A DNA stretch of 64,000 nt from positions 248,001 to 312,000 of the forward strand of contig NZ_LSGW01000044.1 in the NCBI RefSeq assembly GCF_001643305.1. The letters run 5' to 3'. The stretch's first letter is position 1. Every line of letters starts with the position of its first letter. Of the stretch, positions 19,315 through 29,081 are shown piece by piece. Source of the stretch: Aeromonas salmonicida subsp. salmonicida (lineage in GTDB: Bacteria; Pseudomonadota; Gammaproteobacteria; Enterobacterales; Aeromonadaceae). A program made the position numbers and the translations under genes. A model generated the notes under the pieces. The model ran no database searches. It was not told the origin of the DNA and saw only the letters and a list, made by a program, of their open reading frames with translations.

Positions 19315-19665
19315 ATGTCAAAACATCTCATCATGCTGGGCGCGCTGGCGCTGTCCGGCTGCGCCCTGTTGTCGCCACCCCCGCCCACCGTTACCCCTGT
19401 CCATCTGGCCGATGCCAGCCAGCGGGGTTTCTATATCGAGTGCAGCAGCATGACGGCCTGCTTCCAGCAGGCCAACCAGACCTGCCCCCAGGGATACAAG
19501 GAGACGGATCGTCGTCAGCAGACGCTCTACTCCACCCAGTACACAACGGGCAGCTATGACGAAGAGAAGAAGATATACAAGGCGGGCACACCCCACCGCA
19601 TCGCCAATACGGTCCATTCGTTGACCATTCAGTGCCCAAAGGATGTGAGCATCACGCCGCGCTAG
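19315..19665 (+). CDS. Small lipoprotein of unknown function
   Basis: A 116-residue protein with a clear lipoprotein signal (MSKHLIMLGALALSGCALL, lipobox LSGC, Cys at 17). It is followed by a Pro-rich stretch and a small domain with four further cysteines (IECSSMTACF, QTCPQGY, TIQCPKD) that could form two disulfides in the periplasm. There is no Asp after the lipidated Cys, so outer-membrane targeting by Lol is likely. The ATG at 19315 is chosen over the longer frame from 19210 because only it begins with the signal peptide. It is flanked by a terminator. Function not recognised. Confidence 0.8.
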   Translation: MSKHLIMLGALALSGCALLSPPPPTVTPVHLADASQRGFYIECSSMTACFQQANQTCPQGYKETDRRQQTLYSTQYTTGSYDEEKKIYKAGTPHRIANTVHSLTIQCPKDVSITPR

Positions 19666-19687
19666 CAGCCTGTTGGCAACAACGAAC

Positions 19688-19712
19688 AAAGGGCCCGCAG
19701 GCCCTTTTCTCA
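19688..19712 (+). terminator. Intrinsic terminator after the lipoprotein gene
   Basis: AAAGGGCC-CGCA-GGCCCTTTT hairpin with a T-rich 3' arm, 23 bases after the stop. Confidence 0.75.
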
Positions 19713-19728
19713 TCGCGGTAACACCACC

Positions 19729-21422
19729 TCAACGCGTCGCCTCGGCATGCTGGCGGGCCAGCTCGCGGGTCATGGCCTCCCGCATCTTGAACTTCTGCAG
19801 CTTGCCGGTCACCGTCATGGGTACTCCTCCACGAAACGTATGTATCTTGGCACCTTGAAGTAGGCGATGCGGGCCGAGAGGAAGTGCTTGATCTCCTCCT
19901 CGCTGACCATCTGATCCGGCCTCAGCTTGACCCAGGCACACACCTCCTCCCCGTAACGCTCGCTGTCGACACCGAACACGGCGGCATCCTGCACCGCAGG
20001 ATGATCATAGAGCCGATCCTCTATCTCGCGGGGATAGATGTTCTCGCCGCCGCGGATGATCAGCTCCTTGCTGCGCCCCACTATCTGCACATAGCCCTCT
20101 TCATCCATGATGCCGATATCACCCGAGTGCAACCAGCCTTCATCATCTATGGTTTCCGCCGTCTTGACCGGGTCCTGCCAGTAACCCTGCATGACCCCCT
20201 TGCTGCGGCAGCAGATCTCACCCCGCTCGCCAATGGGCACCAATTCACCGCTCGGGTCAATCAGCTTGATCTCGGTGTGGTCAAGGGCGCGCCCCACAGT
20301 GGTGACGCGCTTGTCCAGCGGCGCATCAATGGCGGTCATGTGATTGATGGGGCTGCACTCGGTCTGACCATAGGCGATGGTCACCTCTGTCATGTGCATC
20401 AGAGTCTGCACCTTGCGCATCAAGGGCTCCGGGCAGATAGCTCCTGCCATGATGCCGGTGCGCAAAGAGGAGAGATCAAACTCGCCAAAACCGGGTAGAT
20501 CCAGCTCGGCGATAAACATGGTTGGCACGCCATGCAAGGCGGTGCAACGCTCCTCGCTCACCGTCTGCAGGGTCGCCACAGGATCGAACGCTTCCGATGG
20601 AAACAGGGCGCAGGCCCCCACGCTGATGCACACCAGATTGCCAAGCACCATGCCAAAACAATGATAGAGCGGCACGGGTATGCAGAGCCTGTCCTGCTCG
20701 CTGAACGCCATGCCCCGCGCCACCTGCCGGCCGTTGTTGAGTATGTTGCCATGGCTCAGGGTCGCGCCCTTGGGGCTGCCCGTGGTACCCGAGGTGAACT
20801 GGATATTGATGGCATCATCCGGTTTGAGGGTAGCCGCCACCCGGGCAAGCCAGGCCGGATCCTGCGCATCCCCCAGGGCTTGCACGGCGCTGAAGTTCAG
20901 CATACCCGGCGTTTGCGCCTCCCCGAGCCGGATCACCATTTCCAGGCTCGGCAAGCGGGCGCTGACCAGCTGCCCCGGCGGCGAGCTTGCAAGCTCGGGG
21001 GCCAGCTCATTGAGCATGGCGAGGTAGTCGCTGCCCTTGAAGGCACTGGCACAGATGAGGGCGCGGCAACCCACATTGTTGATGGCAAACTCCAGCTCGT
21101 AGTTGCGATACGCTGGGTTGATGCAGACCATGATGGCGCCAATGCGGGCCGTGGCGAACTGCACCAGGCACCACTCTATGTTGTTTGGCGACCAGATGCC
21201 GACCCTGTCCCCCGGCTGGATGCCGAGCGCTAGCAAGCCCAGTGCCAGCCTGTCTATCTGGATGAGGTATTCACGGTAGTTCCAGCGGATCTGCTGGTGA
21301 CGCACTACAACGGCGGGGCGGTCGGGGAAACGTTCGGCTATCTCTTGCAGATACTCGCCAATGGTCTGGTGAAGCAAGGGCTGGTCGCAAGGACCGGCCC
21401 GGTAGCTGAGCAGTGAGGTCAT
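19729..21422 (-). pseudogene. AMP-binding acyl-CoA synthetase, frameshifted near the C-terminus
   Basis: ANL-superfamily fatty acyl-CoA ligase (ATP plus fatty acid plus CoA). Adenylation motifs are intact: FTSGTTGSPKGATLSHGN, YGQTECSPI, GEICCRSKGVMQGYW, WLHSGDIG and RGGENIYPREIED. The reading frame stops at 19815 after FVEEYP. The family's conserved end, TVTGKLQKFKMRE with the catalytic Lys, continues in another frame down to 19729. A run of three Cs (minus strand, 19819-19821) would need to be four to restore Tyr-Pro-Met-Thr-Val-Thr-Gly-Lys. Without that Lys the adenylation half-reaction should fail. ATG 21422 has CAGGAG upstream. Chain-length preference cannot be told. Confidence 0.88.
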
Positions 21423-21547
21423 GGGGTGACTCCTGGCCACATTCGATGGATATTGCCTACTGCTCGGCTGGCACGCTTTTTTCAGCTTGTTACGTTAATG
21501 TAAAAACCACCCATTAAAAAGACTCACTTTGGTCTAATACTCACCAT

Positions 21548-21577
21548 AAAAAACGGCCAACCCAAGTTGACCGTTTT
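21548..21577 (-). terminator. Intrinsic terminator after yjiH
   Basis: On the minus strand AAAACGGTCAAC-TTGG-GTTGGCCGTTTT forms a 12-pair stem with one U-G wobble and a T-run, 19 bases after the yjiH stop. Confidence 0.8.
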
Positions 21578-21595
21578 AAATCCCAGACTCTTGCC

Positions 21596-22966
21596 TTAAA
21601 ACAGCAGATGCGCCACACCGGCAATGACCGGCAGGGTCACCAGGGTGCGCAGCAGGAAGATGACAAACAGCTCCCACAGCTTGACCGGGATCTTGCTGCC
21701 CAGCAGCAGGGCGCCCACTTCCGACATATAGATGAGCTGGGTGACCGACATGGCGGCAATCACGAAGCGGGTGATGTCGCTCTCTATGGTCGAGGCCAGC
21801 ACGGCCGGGATGAACATGTCGGCAAAGCCGACCATGATGGTCTTGGAGGCGGCCTCGGCCTCCGGCAGTTGCAGCAGCTCCAGCAAGGGAACAAATGGCG
21901 CACCCAGCCAGTTGAAGATGGGGGTGTGCTCGGCCAGCATCAGGGCACAGGTGCCGATCGCCATCACCACCGGCAACACGCCAAACACCATGTCCAGCGC
22001 ATTCTTCACCCCTTCCCGCGCGACCGCACCAAGATCGGTCATGCTGTCAGCCTTGGTCAGCGCCCGCTCTAAGCCATAGCTCATCACGCTGTGCTGATGG
22101 GGCACTGACTCCTGCTTGCGGCACAGGGGCGTGCCATCGGCATAGATGTCCTTCTTCCAGGAGAGCGGCGGCAGGCGCGGCACCACTATGGCGGCGACCA
22201 CACCCGCCAGACAGACAGTCAGGTAGAAGGGAACGAACATATGCTCCAGCTTCACCTGGGAGATCACCACCAGGCAGAAGGTGATGGAGACAGCTGAGAA
22301 GGTGGTGCCGATAACGGCGGCTTCACGCTGGGTATAGAACTTGCCTTCGTACTGCTTGCTGGTCAGCAAGATGCCAACGCTGCCATCCCCCAGCCAGGAG
22401 GCGAAGCAATCCACGGCGGAGCGCCCCGGCAAACGAAACACAGGGCGCATGATGCGGGTCATCATGGTGCCGACAAACTCCAGCAGACCGAAATCCAGCA
22501 GCAGGGGCAACAACAGACCGGCGAAGATGAACACCGAGAACAGCACAGGCAGCAGATCGTGCAGTACCAGACCGCCGGTAGCACCGGAACGCAACACCTC
22601 GGGCCCCACATTGAAGAAGGTCAGCAGCACGAACACGCCACCCAGGACTCGCACACAGGCCCAGAAAGGGGAGACGTTAAACAGGCTGTTGAGGAAGGGG
22701 CGACGCACCAGGATCGCTGGCTTGAACAACCAGGCGATCAGCGTCATCAGCATGGTGGTGGTAATGATGGCACTGACCATGGCCACCAGATAATCGGCAA
22801 ATACCGTTTGCACCAGCTTCGCCAGCACGGCAACCGGAATGGTGACGTTCTCGTCATAGATGACGGGGGTCATGAACAGCAGGATCCCGATGAGTGACGG
22901 GACCAGGAACATCAGCACGTTGCGACGAGTATTGAGCGCAGGCGCTTGCAGAGTCTTTTCCAGCAT
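21596..22966 (-). CDS. yjiH: YjiH-family membrane protein with nucleoside-recognition (Gate) domain
   Basis: A 456-residue polytopic inner-membrane protein with about ten hydrophobic segments. It matches E. coli YjiH in overall order. The Gate-domain region is seen at DFGLLEFVGTMMTRIMRPVF and PGRSAVDCFASWLGDGSVGI, with the second half around GFADMFIPAVLASTIESDI. The family is linked to nucleoside-permease-like folds but has no proven substrate. It appears to be a single-gene unit with its own terminator and a long upstream region. Confidence 0.85.
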   Translation of the reverse strand: MLEKTLQAPALNTRRNVLMFLVPSLIGILLFMTPVIYDENVTIPVAVLAKLVQTVFADYLVAMVSAIITTTMLMTLIAWLFKPAILVRRPFLNSLFNVSPFWACVRVLGGVFVLLTFFNVGPEVLRSGATGGLVLHDLLPVLFSVFIFAGLLLPLLLDFGLLEFVGTMMTRIMRPVFRLPGRSAVDCFASWLGDGSVGILLTSKQYEGKFYTQREAAVIGTTFSAVSITFCLVVISQVKLEHMFVPFYLTVCLAGVVAAIVVPRLPPLSWKKDIYADGTPLCRKQESVPHQHSVMSYGLERALTKADSMTDLGAVAREGVKNALDMVFGVLPVVMAIGTCALMLAEHTPIFNWLGAPFVPLLELLQLPEAEAASKTIMVGFADMFIPAVLASTIESDITRFVIAAMSVTQLIYMSEVGALLLGSKIPVKLWELFVIFLLRTLVTLPVIAGVAHLLF

Positions 22967-23221
22967 GGTCTACAGCCTTAATGTTACTTTTCCTTAGCCA
23001 GGTCAACTTGCATATTCATGCTCTCGCCCGACAAAACGGGCGCAAGAATACTCCAAAAAAATGCACAAACAAGCCCTTAATGGATCATTTCAAGCATAAA
23101 TATTTTTGCAGGCGACCCTTCCATAAGAATGACCTCAAACAGATACGCATATCAATTCATTACGAATAGTTAGCACATTATTTCAACTAGGTTACATTCA
23201 GGTGCGCAGTATAATCCGTTG

Positions 23222-23328
23222 CGGTTGGCAGGCAATAAGTGACATGAGAAATATATCTATGTGGTGATCCGATCGATCCAGATGCGCCCCATAAAAAAAC
23301 CGGAGCCTGTTGCCAGGCTCCGGTTTTT
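23222..23328 (+). ncRNA. Candidate small RNA between yjiH and obgE
   Basis: A perfect TATAAT at 23210-23215 on the plus strand is followed about 85 bases later by a strong terminator hairpin with five Ts, and no plus-strand gene lies between or upstream. That would give an RNA of about 107 bases starting near 23222. No good -35 box is seen at the right distance, so the promoter is only partly supported. Hfq dependence is unknown. Confidence 0.3.
23294..23327. terminator. Bidirectional terminator downstream of obgE
   Basis: Fifteen-pair stem (AAAAACCGGAGCCTG with CAGGCTCCGGTTTTT) around TTGC. The minus strand has seven Ts after it and serves obgE; the plus strand has five. Confidence 0.85.
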
Positions 23329-23375
23329 CTCATCGGTGGGCAGAAGAGCCGCACCGATCAGGCAGGACAGAGTGA

Positions 23376-24587
<1,212 letters not shown>

Positions 24588-24724
24588 TCACCTTAATTCG
24601 AAAAACCGATACGCAATTATAGTGGTACAGGCCCCTGCGGGCGATACGCATCTTAGCGATGAATGCCCCGCGCAACACCAGGCACATCTACGTTCCGTTT
24701 TTTCGTAAACTGCGTCAGAAAAAC

Positions 24725-24752
24725 AAAAGCCCCGCCTGTTGGCGGGGCTTCG
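24725..24752 (-). terminator. Intrinsic terminator after rpmA
   Basis: On the minus strand AAGCCCCGCC-AACA-GGCGGGGCTT is followed by TTGTTTTT, about 20 bases after the rpmA stop. Confidence 0.8.
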
Positions 24753-24770
24753 GATCCTTGCGGTCCGTAA

Positions 24771-25028
24771 TTACTCAGCAACGATGCTAACGTACTTACG
24801 ATTCAGCGGACCTTTAACTTCGAACAGGATCTTGCCAGTCGCTTTCGCGTACAGGGTGTGATCCGTGCCCAGACCAACGTTGGTGCCAGCGTGGAACTTG
24901 GTACCACGTTGACGAACGATGATGCTGCCTGCCAGAACTGTTTCGCCGCCGAAACGCTTAACGCCAAGGCGTTTAGCTTCAGAATCGCGACCGTTGCGGG
25001 ATGAACCGCCAGCTTTTTTGTGTGCCAT
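24771..25028 (-). CDS. rpmA: Ribosomal protein bL27
   Basis: Large-subunit protein whose N-terminal tail reaches the peptidyl-transferase centre. The protein begins [20 protein letters not shown], the conserved tail, and has 85 residues, exactly the usual length. It has the bL27 motif [11 protein letters not shown]. It lies 17 bases after rplU, in the standard rplU-rpmA operon. Confidence 0.98.
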   Translation of the reverse strand: MAHKKAGGSSRNGRDSEAKRLGVKRFGGETVLAGSIIVRQRGTKFHAGTNVGLGTDHTLYAKATGKILFEVKGPLNRKYVSIVAE

Positions 25029-25045
25029 TTATCGGACTCCTCTAA

Positions 25046-25357
25046 TTAAGCGCTGATGCCAGTGATTTTGACTTCAGTGAACCACTGACGGTGGCCCGCT
25101 TGCTTACGATGGTGCTTACGACGACGGAACTTGACGATAGTCACTTTCTCGCCACGGCCGTGAGCCACAACTTCAGCTACAACCTTGCCACCTTCAACGA
25201 AAGGAGCACCTACTTTAAAAGTGTCGCCTACAGCAACCATCAGAACTTCATTGAAGTCGATAGTAGCGCCAGTCTCAACGTTCAGCTTTTCCAGACGAAC
25301 GATTTGACCTTCGGCCACACGGTGTTGTTTTCCGCCGCTTTGGAATACCGCGTACAT
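25046..25357 (-). CDS. rplU: Ribosomal protein bL21
   Basis: Large-subunit protein binding 23S rRNA. The start is ATG 25357 ([20 protein letters not shown]), giving 103 residues, the same as E. coli; the frame open further upstream to 25465 has no homologous sequence. The C-terminus carries the basic [16 protein letters not shown] motif. It is divergent from ispB across about 240 bases, as in E. coli. Confidence 0.98.
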   Translation of the reverse strand: MYAVFQSGGKQHRVAEGQIVRLEKLNVETGATIDFNEVLMVAVGDTFKVGAPFVEGGKVVAEVVAHGRGEKVTIVKFRRRKHHRKQAGHRQWFTEVKITGISA

Positions 25358-25599
25358 TTGATTAACTCCGTAAAGGCGTGTCTTTTGCTCAAGGCCAGAC
25401 ACGCGCAAAAACCTATAACAATGGGCCGGCATTCTACGCAAATCGATTTGCTCAGGCAAGGCCAATTTAGCAAAAAGTTTATTTTGTGCGCATATCTGCC
25501 GCCGTGAATAAACGCTTAACTGTAACCCATTGTGAAATCGTGTAGAATCCCCGCCATTACTAAAACCGCAGTTATTACTGCCGTCACGTTACGAGACTT

Positions 25600-26571
25600 A
25601 TGGACCAACAGACTATCCGTGCGCTCTGTGCTGCCGACATGACGGCGGTGAATGAACTGATCCTGGCGAGACTTCAGTCCGATGTCAGCCTGATCAACCA
25701 GCTGGGTTTCTATATTGTCAGTGCAGGCGGGAAACGGATGCGCCCCATGCTGACAGTGATGGCCGCCCGCGCACTGGGATACGAAGGTCAGGATCATCTC
25801 AAACTCGCCGCCATCATCGAATTCATTCATACCTCTACCCTGCTGCACGACGACGTGGTCGACGAATCCGATCTGCGCCGTGGCCGGGAGACCGCCAATG
25901 CGCTGTTTGGCAATGCTGCCAGCGTGCTGGTCGGCGACTACCTCTACAGCCGCTCCTTCCAGATGATGAGCGAGCTTTCCAACCTGCGAGTGATGGAGAT
26001 CCTGTCGGATGCCACCAATACCATCGCAGAGGGGGAAGTGTTGCAGCTGATGAACTGCAACGATCCGGACACCACAGAACAGAGCTACATGACGGTCATC
26101 TACTGCAAGACCGCCAAACTGTTCGAGGCCGCCACCCGCCTCGCGGCCGTGCTGACCCATCAGCCCGAGCCCGTTGAGCAGGCTATGACCGACTACGGCA
26201 AGTATCTGGGCACAGCCTTCCAGATCATCGATGACGTCATGGACTACTGCTCCCAGAGCGATGAGATGGGCAAGAACGTCGGTGACGATCTGGCCGAAGG
26301 CAAGCCGACCCTGCCGCTGCTACGGGCCATGGAAGTGGGCTCACCCGAAGAGCGCCAGCTGGTGCGTGATGCCATCGAGCATCGCAATGGCATGGAACAT
26401 CTCGACCAGATTCTCGGGATTCTCGACCGCACCGGTGCGCTGGAGTACTCCCGCATGCGTGCCAGGGAAGAGGCTGACAAGGCCATTGCCGCCCTCGCCA
26501 TCCTGCCGGACTCCCAGCACAAGCAGGCGCTGGAAACCCTGGCCCAGATGGCGGTACAACGCAGCGCCTGA
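25600..26571 (+). CDS. ispB: IspB, octaprenyl (polyprenyl) diphosphate synthase
   Basis: Trans-prenyltransferase making the side chain of ubiquinone and menaquinone. Both Asp-rich motifs are present, LLHDDVVDESD near residue 84 and FQIIDDVMDY near 210, together with GGKRMRPML at the N-terminus. The length of 323 residues is as in E. coli. The chain length made (C40) is inferred from orthology. It is divergent from rplU and followed by its own terminator. Confidence 0.96.
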   Translation: MDQQTIRALCAADMTAVNELILARLQSDVSLINQLGFYIVSAGGKRMRPMLTVMAARALGYEGQDHLKLAAIIEFIHTSTLLHDDVVDESDLRRGRETANALFGNAASVLVGDYLYSRSFQMMSELSNLRVMEILSDATNTIAEGEVLQLMNCNDPDTTEQSYMTVIYCKTAKLFEAATRLAAVLTHQPEPVEQAMTDYGKYLGTAFQIIDDVMDYCSQSDEMGKNVGDDLAEGKPTLPLLRAMEVGSPEERQLVRDAIEHRNGMEHLDQILGILDRTGALEYSRMRAREEADKAIAALAILPDSQHKQALETLAQMAVQRSA

Positions 26572-26594
26572 GTCAGCGATATCTGCTGTTGCAT

Positions 26595-26625
26595 AAAAAA
26601 AGAGGCCTCGGGGCCTCTTTTTTAT
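26595..26625 (+). terminator. Intrinsic terminator after ispB
   Basis: GAGGCC-TCG-GGCCTC core extended by A-T pairs on both sides, with six Ts, about 25 bases after the stop. Confidence 0.85.
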
Positions 26626-26664
26626 TGTCTGTGCTGCAATGGAACTCAGAGCCAGCCACATGAT

Positions 26665-26853
26665 TCAGTGACCCAGCATCCAGAGGATGACGGCGCCCGC
26701 CACCACCAGAGATCCACCGATACGGCGCAGTTGTTCCGGTGGCTGTTCGCTCAGCAACCGCAGCATCTGTTGCCAGGCTTTGGGCATCAGCAAGGGGCCG
26801 AGCCCTTCAAACAGCAATAGCAGCCCCAATCCCATCAAAATGGATGTCAGCAT
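26665..26853 (-). CDS. yjeT: YjeT-like DUF2065 small membrane protein
   Basis: A 62-residue protein with two hydrophobic helices (ILMGLGLLLLFEGLGPLL and IGGSLVVAGAVILWML) separated by MPKAWQQMLRLLSEQP. The FEGLGPLLMPKAW block and the RRIGGSLVVAGAV block match E. coli YjeT, whose function is unknown. The ATG at 26853 is chosen because the upstream extension to 26925 overlaps terminator hairpins. It follows hflC, as yjeT follows hflC in E. coli, but two terminators lie between. Confidence 0.85.
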   Translation of the reverse strand: MLTSILMGLGLLLLFEGLGPLLMPKAWQQMLRLLSEQPPEQLRRIGGSLVVAGAVILWMLGH

Positions 26854-26868
26854 CCCCTCTCCTTGCAC

Positions 26869-26936
26869 AAAAAAGCCGCCCGTATCGGCGGGTCTGGCGC
26901 CATAAAGCAAAAGGGCCTGAATCATCAGGCCCTTTG
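26869..26936 (-). terminator. Two tandem terminators after hflC
   Basis: The first hairpin on the minus strand is AAAGGGCCTGA with TCAGGCCCTTT (26910-26935) plus a T-rich tail. The second is CCGCC-GATACG-GGCGG followed by CTTTTTT (26869-26891). Both precede the DUF2065 gene. Confidence 0.75.
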
Positions 26937-26952
26937 GTCTTATGCTTGTCTC

Positions 26953-27837
26953 TTACTGCTTGGTGCCGTGAGGAGACTTGAGGTAGCGGAAGAACTCGCT
27001 GTCTGGTTTGAGTACCATCAGGTCGTTGCCACCGGCAAAACTCTTGCGATAGGCCTCCATGCTACGCACGAAGCTGAAAAACTCGGGGTCTTTCTTGTAG
27101 CTGTCGGCATAGATCTTGGCGGCTTCAGCATCCCCTTCACCACGCAGTTGACGCGCATTACTCTCGGCATCGGCGATCATGACGGTCACCTTGCGGTCGA
27201 TGTCGGCACGCAGGATTTCGGCCTGCTCGCGACCCTGGGAGCGATGCTCACGGGCCACTGCCGTCCGCTCGGCACGCATCCGCTGATAGATGGAGCTGGA
27301 GACTTCCACCGGCAGGTTGATCTGCTTGATCCGCACATCAACTACCTTGATGCCGAGCTCGGAGGAGCGCGCCATCTTCATCAGGGCATCTTCCATCACG
27401 GTACTGCGCTCACCGGAGACGATGTCCTTGATGGTGCGGTTACCGATCTCGGAGCGCAGACCGTTGTTGATCTTGCGCTTGAGCAGGTCTTCGGCCTGGA
27501 TCTTGTTGCCACCACCCGTTGCCAGGTAGTACTTGGAGAAGTCCTCAATCTTCCACTTCACGTAGGAGTCGATGATGAGATCTTTCTTCTCGGAGGTCAC
27601 GAAACGATCCGCCTGGCCTTCCAGAGTCTGGATGCGGGCATCCATCTTGCGAACCTGATCGATGAGCGGCACCTTGAAGTGCAAACCGGGCTCATAAAGC
27701 CGCGGCTCGCCGGATTCAACCCGCTTCACCTTGCCAAACTGGACGACAATCCCCTTCTGACCTTCATCAATGATGAAGATGGAAGAGAAGCAGACCATGG
27801 CGGCTACAGCGATGACACCAATAGCTATTTTTTTCAT
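26953..27837 (-). CDS. hflC: HflC, modulator of FtsH protease
   Basis: Prohibitin/SPFH-domain inner-membrane protein that with HflK forms the cage around FtsH. There is an N-terminal signal-anchor (IGVIAVAAMVCFSSIFII), then the SPFH domain with LRFGK-like VVQFGKVKRV and RFVTSEKKDLIIDSYVKW, and a helical stalk (RMRAERTAVAREHRSQGRE). At 294 residues it lacks the insertion of about 40 residues found in E. coli HflC (334) between IVSGERS and MARSSELGIKVVDVRI, resembling the shorter pseudomonad form. Three bases separate it from hflK. Confidence 0.95.
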   Translation of the reverse strand: MKKIAIGVIAVAAMVCFSSIFIIDEGQKGIVVQFGKVKRVESGEPRLYEPGLHFKVPLIDQVRKMDARIQTLEGQADRFVTSEKKDLIIDSYVKWKIEDFSKYYLATGGGNKIQAEDLLKRKINNGLRSEIGNRTIKDIVSGERSTVMEDALMKMARSSELGIKVVDVRIKQINLPVEVSSSIYQRMRAERTAVAREHRSQGREQAEILRADIDRKVTVMIADAESNARQLRGEGDAEAAKIYADSYKKDPEFFSFVRSMEAYRKSFAGGNDLMVLKPDSEFFRYLKSPHGTKQ

Positions 27838-27840
27838 CTA

Positions 27841-28989
27841 TTAGTTTCTCCCTGAGCTGAAACGGTCACCGCTACGCAGCGGGGTCGGTGTGGAGTTGGC
27901 CCCTTCGTTGGACGGCGGCGTCGATTCCACCACTGACGTGCCAGCCGGACGAGCCGGTTGCACTGCCGTTGCTTTACCAGACAACTTGTCGAGAGGCAGA
28001 TAGATCATGCTGTTGTTACCAGCGGGCATGTCAACCAGCACCTTGTTGGCCTGTTGATAGAGCTCTTCCATCGTTTCCAGATAGATACGCTCACGGGTCA
28101 ATTCAGGTGCGGCCTGATACTGGGGCAGCAACTCGTTGAAGCGAGCCACTTCACCCTTGGCCTTCAGCACTATCTGGGACTTGTAACCTTCAGCTTCCTG
28201 CTCCAGACGCTTGACCGAGCCGCGAGCCTTTGGCTCAACTTCACGGGCATAGGCTTCTGCTTCACGAATGAAACGCTGCTCATCTTCCTGGGCGGAAATG
28301 GCATCATCGAAGGCATCTTTAACCTCTTCAGGCGGACGAGCCGGCAGGAAGTTGACGTCGACGATCTGAAGACCCATCTGATACGGTTCAATGATACCGT
28401 CGATCACCTGCCAGGTTTCCTGACGGACCTTTTCCCGACCAGTGGTCAGGACATCGTCCATCCGGGTGTGGCCCACTACATAGCGCAGGGCGCTATCGGT
28501 GGCCTGACCCAGGCTCTCGTCAGCATTGGTGACGCTGAACAGATACTGCTCGGGATCGACCACGCGATACTGCACGTCCATTTCGACACGCACTACGTTT
28601 TCGTCCTGAGTCAGCATGAAGCCGGAGGCGGGCAGCGAGCGTACAGACTCGACATCCACCGGGATCACCCGGTCGATGAAGGTCGGTTTCCAGCGCAGGC
28701 CCGGATCCACGTTATGGGAGTACTCCCCAAAACGCAGCACCACACCCCGCTCTGCTTCGCGAATGGTATAGAAGCCGCTGACGACCCACACCACCACAGC
28801 AACCACCAGGGCGATAGAGAGACCAAAACGGCCCATCTCGCCACCTGACTTGCCACCACCCAGCAAACCACCAAAACGGCGGCTTACCTTGCGCAACATC
28901 TCGTCCAGATCAGGGGGTCCCTGATTCTTGCCGTTGTTCCCCCAAGGGTCACGGTCTTTGCCGTTGTTTCCAGGCTCATTCCAAGCCAT
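27841..28989 (-). CDS. hflK: HflK, modulator of FtsH protease
   Basis: SPFH partner of HflC in the FtsH-regulating membrane complex. The start is ATG 28989, giving MAWNEPGNNGKDRDPWG as in E. coli; four upstream codons are open but not homologous. A Gly/Asn/Pro-rich cytoplasmic leader is followed by one membrane helix (about 58-78, IALVVAVVVWVVSGFY), an SPFH domain and a long helix, and ends in a Pro/Ser/Thr-rich tail. The 382-residue length is somewhat below the 419 of E. coli. It lies 92 bases downstream of hflX on the same strand. Confidence 0.96.
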   Translation of the reverse strand: MAWNEPGNNGKDRDPWGNNGKNQGPPDLDEMLRKVSRRFGGLLGGGKSGGEMGRFGLSIALVVAVVVWVVSGFYTIREAERGVVLRFGEYSHNVDPGLRWKPTFIDRVIPVDVESVRSLPASGFMLTQDENVVRVEMDVQYRVVDPEQYLFSVTNADESLGQATDSALRYVVGHTRMDDVLTTGREKVRQETWQVIDGIIEPYQMGLQIVDVNFLPARPPEEVKDAFDDAISAQEDEQRFIREAEAYAREVEPKARGSVKRLEQEAEGYKSQIVLKAKGEVARFNELLPQYQAAPELTRERIYLETMEELYQQANKVLVDMPAGNNSMIYLPLDKLSGKATAVQPARPAGTSVVESTPPSNEGANSTPTPLRSGDRFSSGRN

Positions 28990-29081
28990 CAGCATCTCCA
29001 TTAATACAAGCGGATGGATATCAACTCTATCTGGCCATCAATCATTGATGAAGCCTGCAAACATTCATCTTCATCGACGAA

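Larger units (their letters stand above)
22967..23375. other. Intergenic region upstream of yjiH
   Basis: About 410 bases, more AT-rich than the surroundings. It contains a small hairpin CGCCCG-ACAAAA-CGGGCG (23025-23042) in the yjiH leader, a candidate plus-strand small RNA (see 23222), and the shared terminator at 23294. A 62-codon open frame at 22981-23169 has no ribosome site and atypical composition, and I do not call it. Confidence 0.5.

Noticed and set aside
22981-23169. 62-codon open frame in the yjiH upstream region
   Set aside because: No ribosome site, AT-rich codon use unlike neighbours, no recognisable motif.
26953-27837. HflC as internally deleted like MetI
   Set aside because: It is about 40 residues shorter than E. 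coli HflC, but the missing part is a variable insertion also absent from pseudomonad HflC, and the flanking sequence is smooth.
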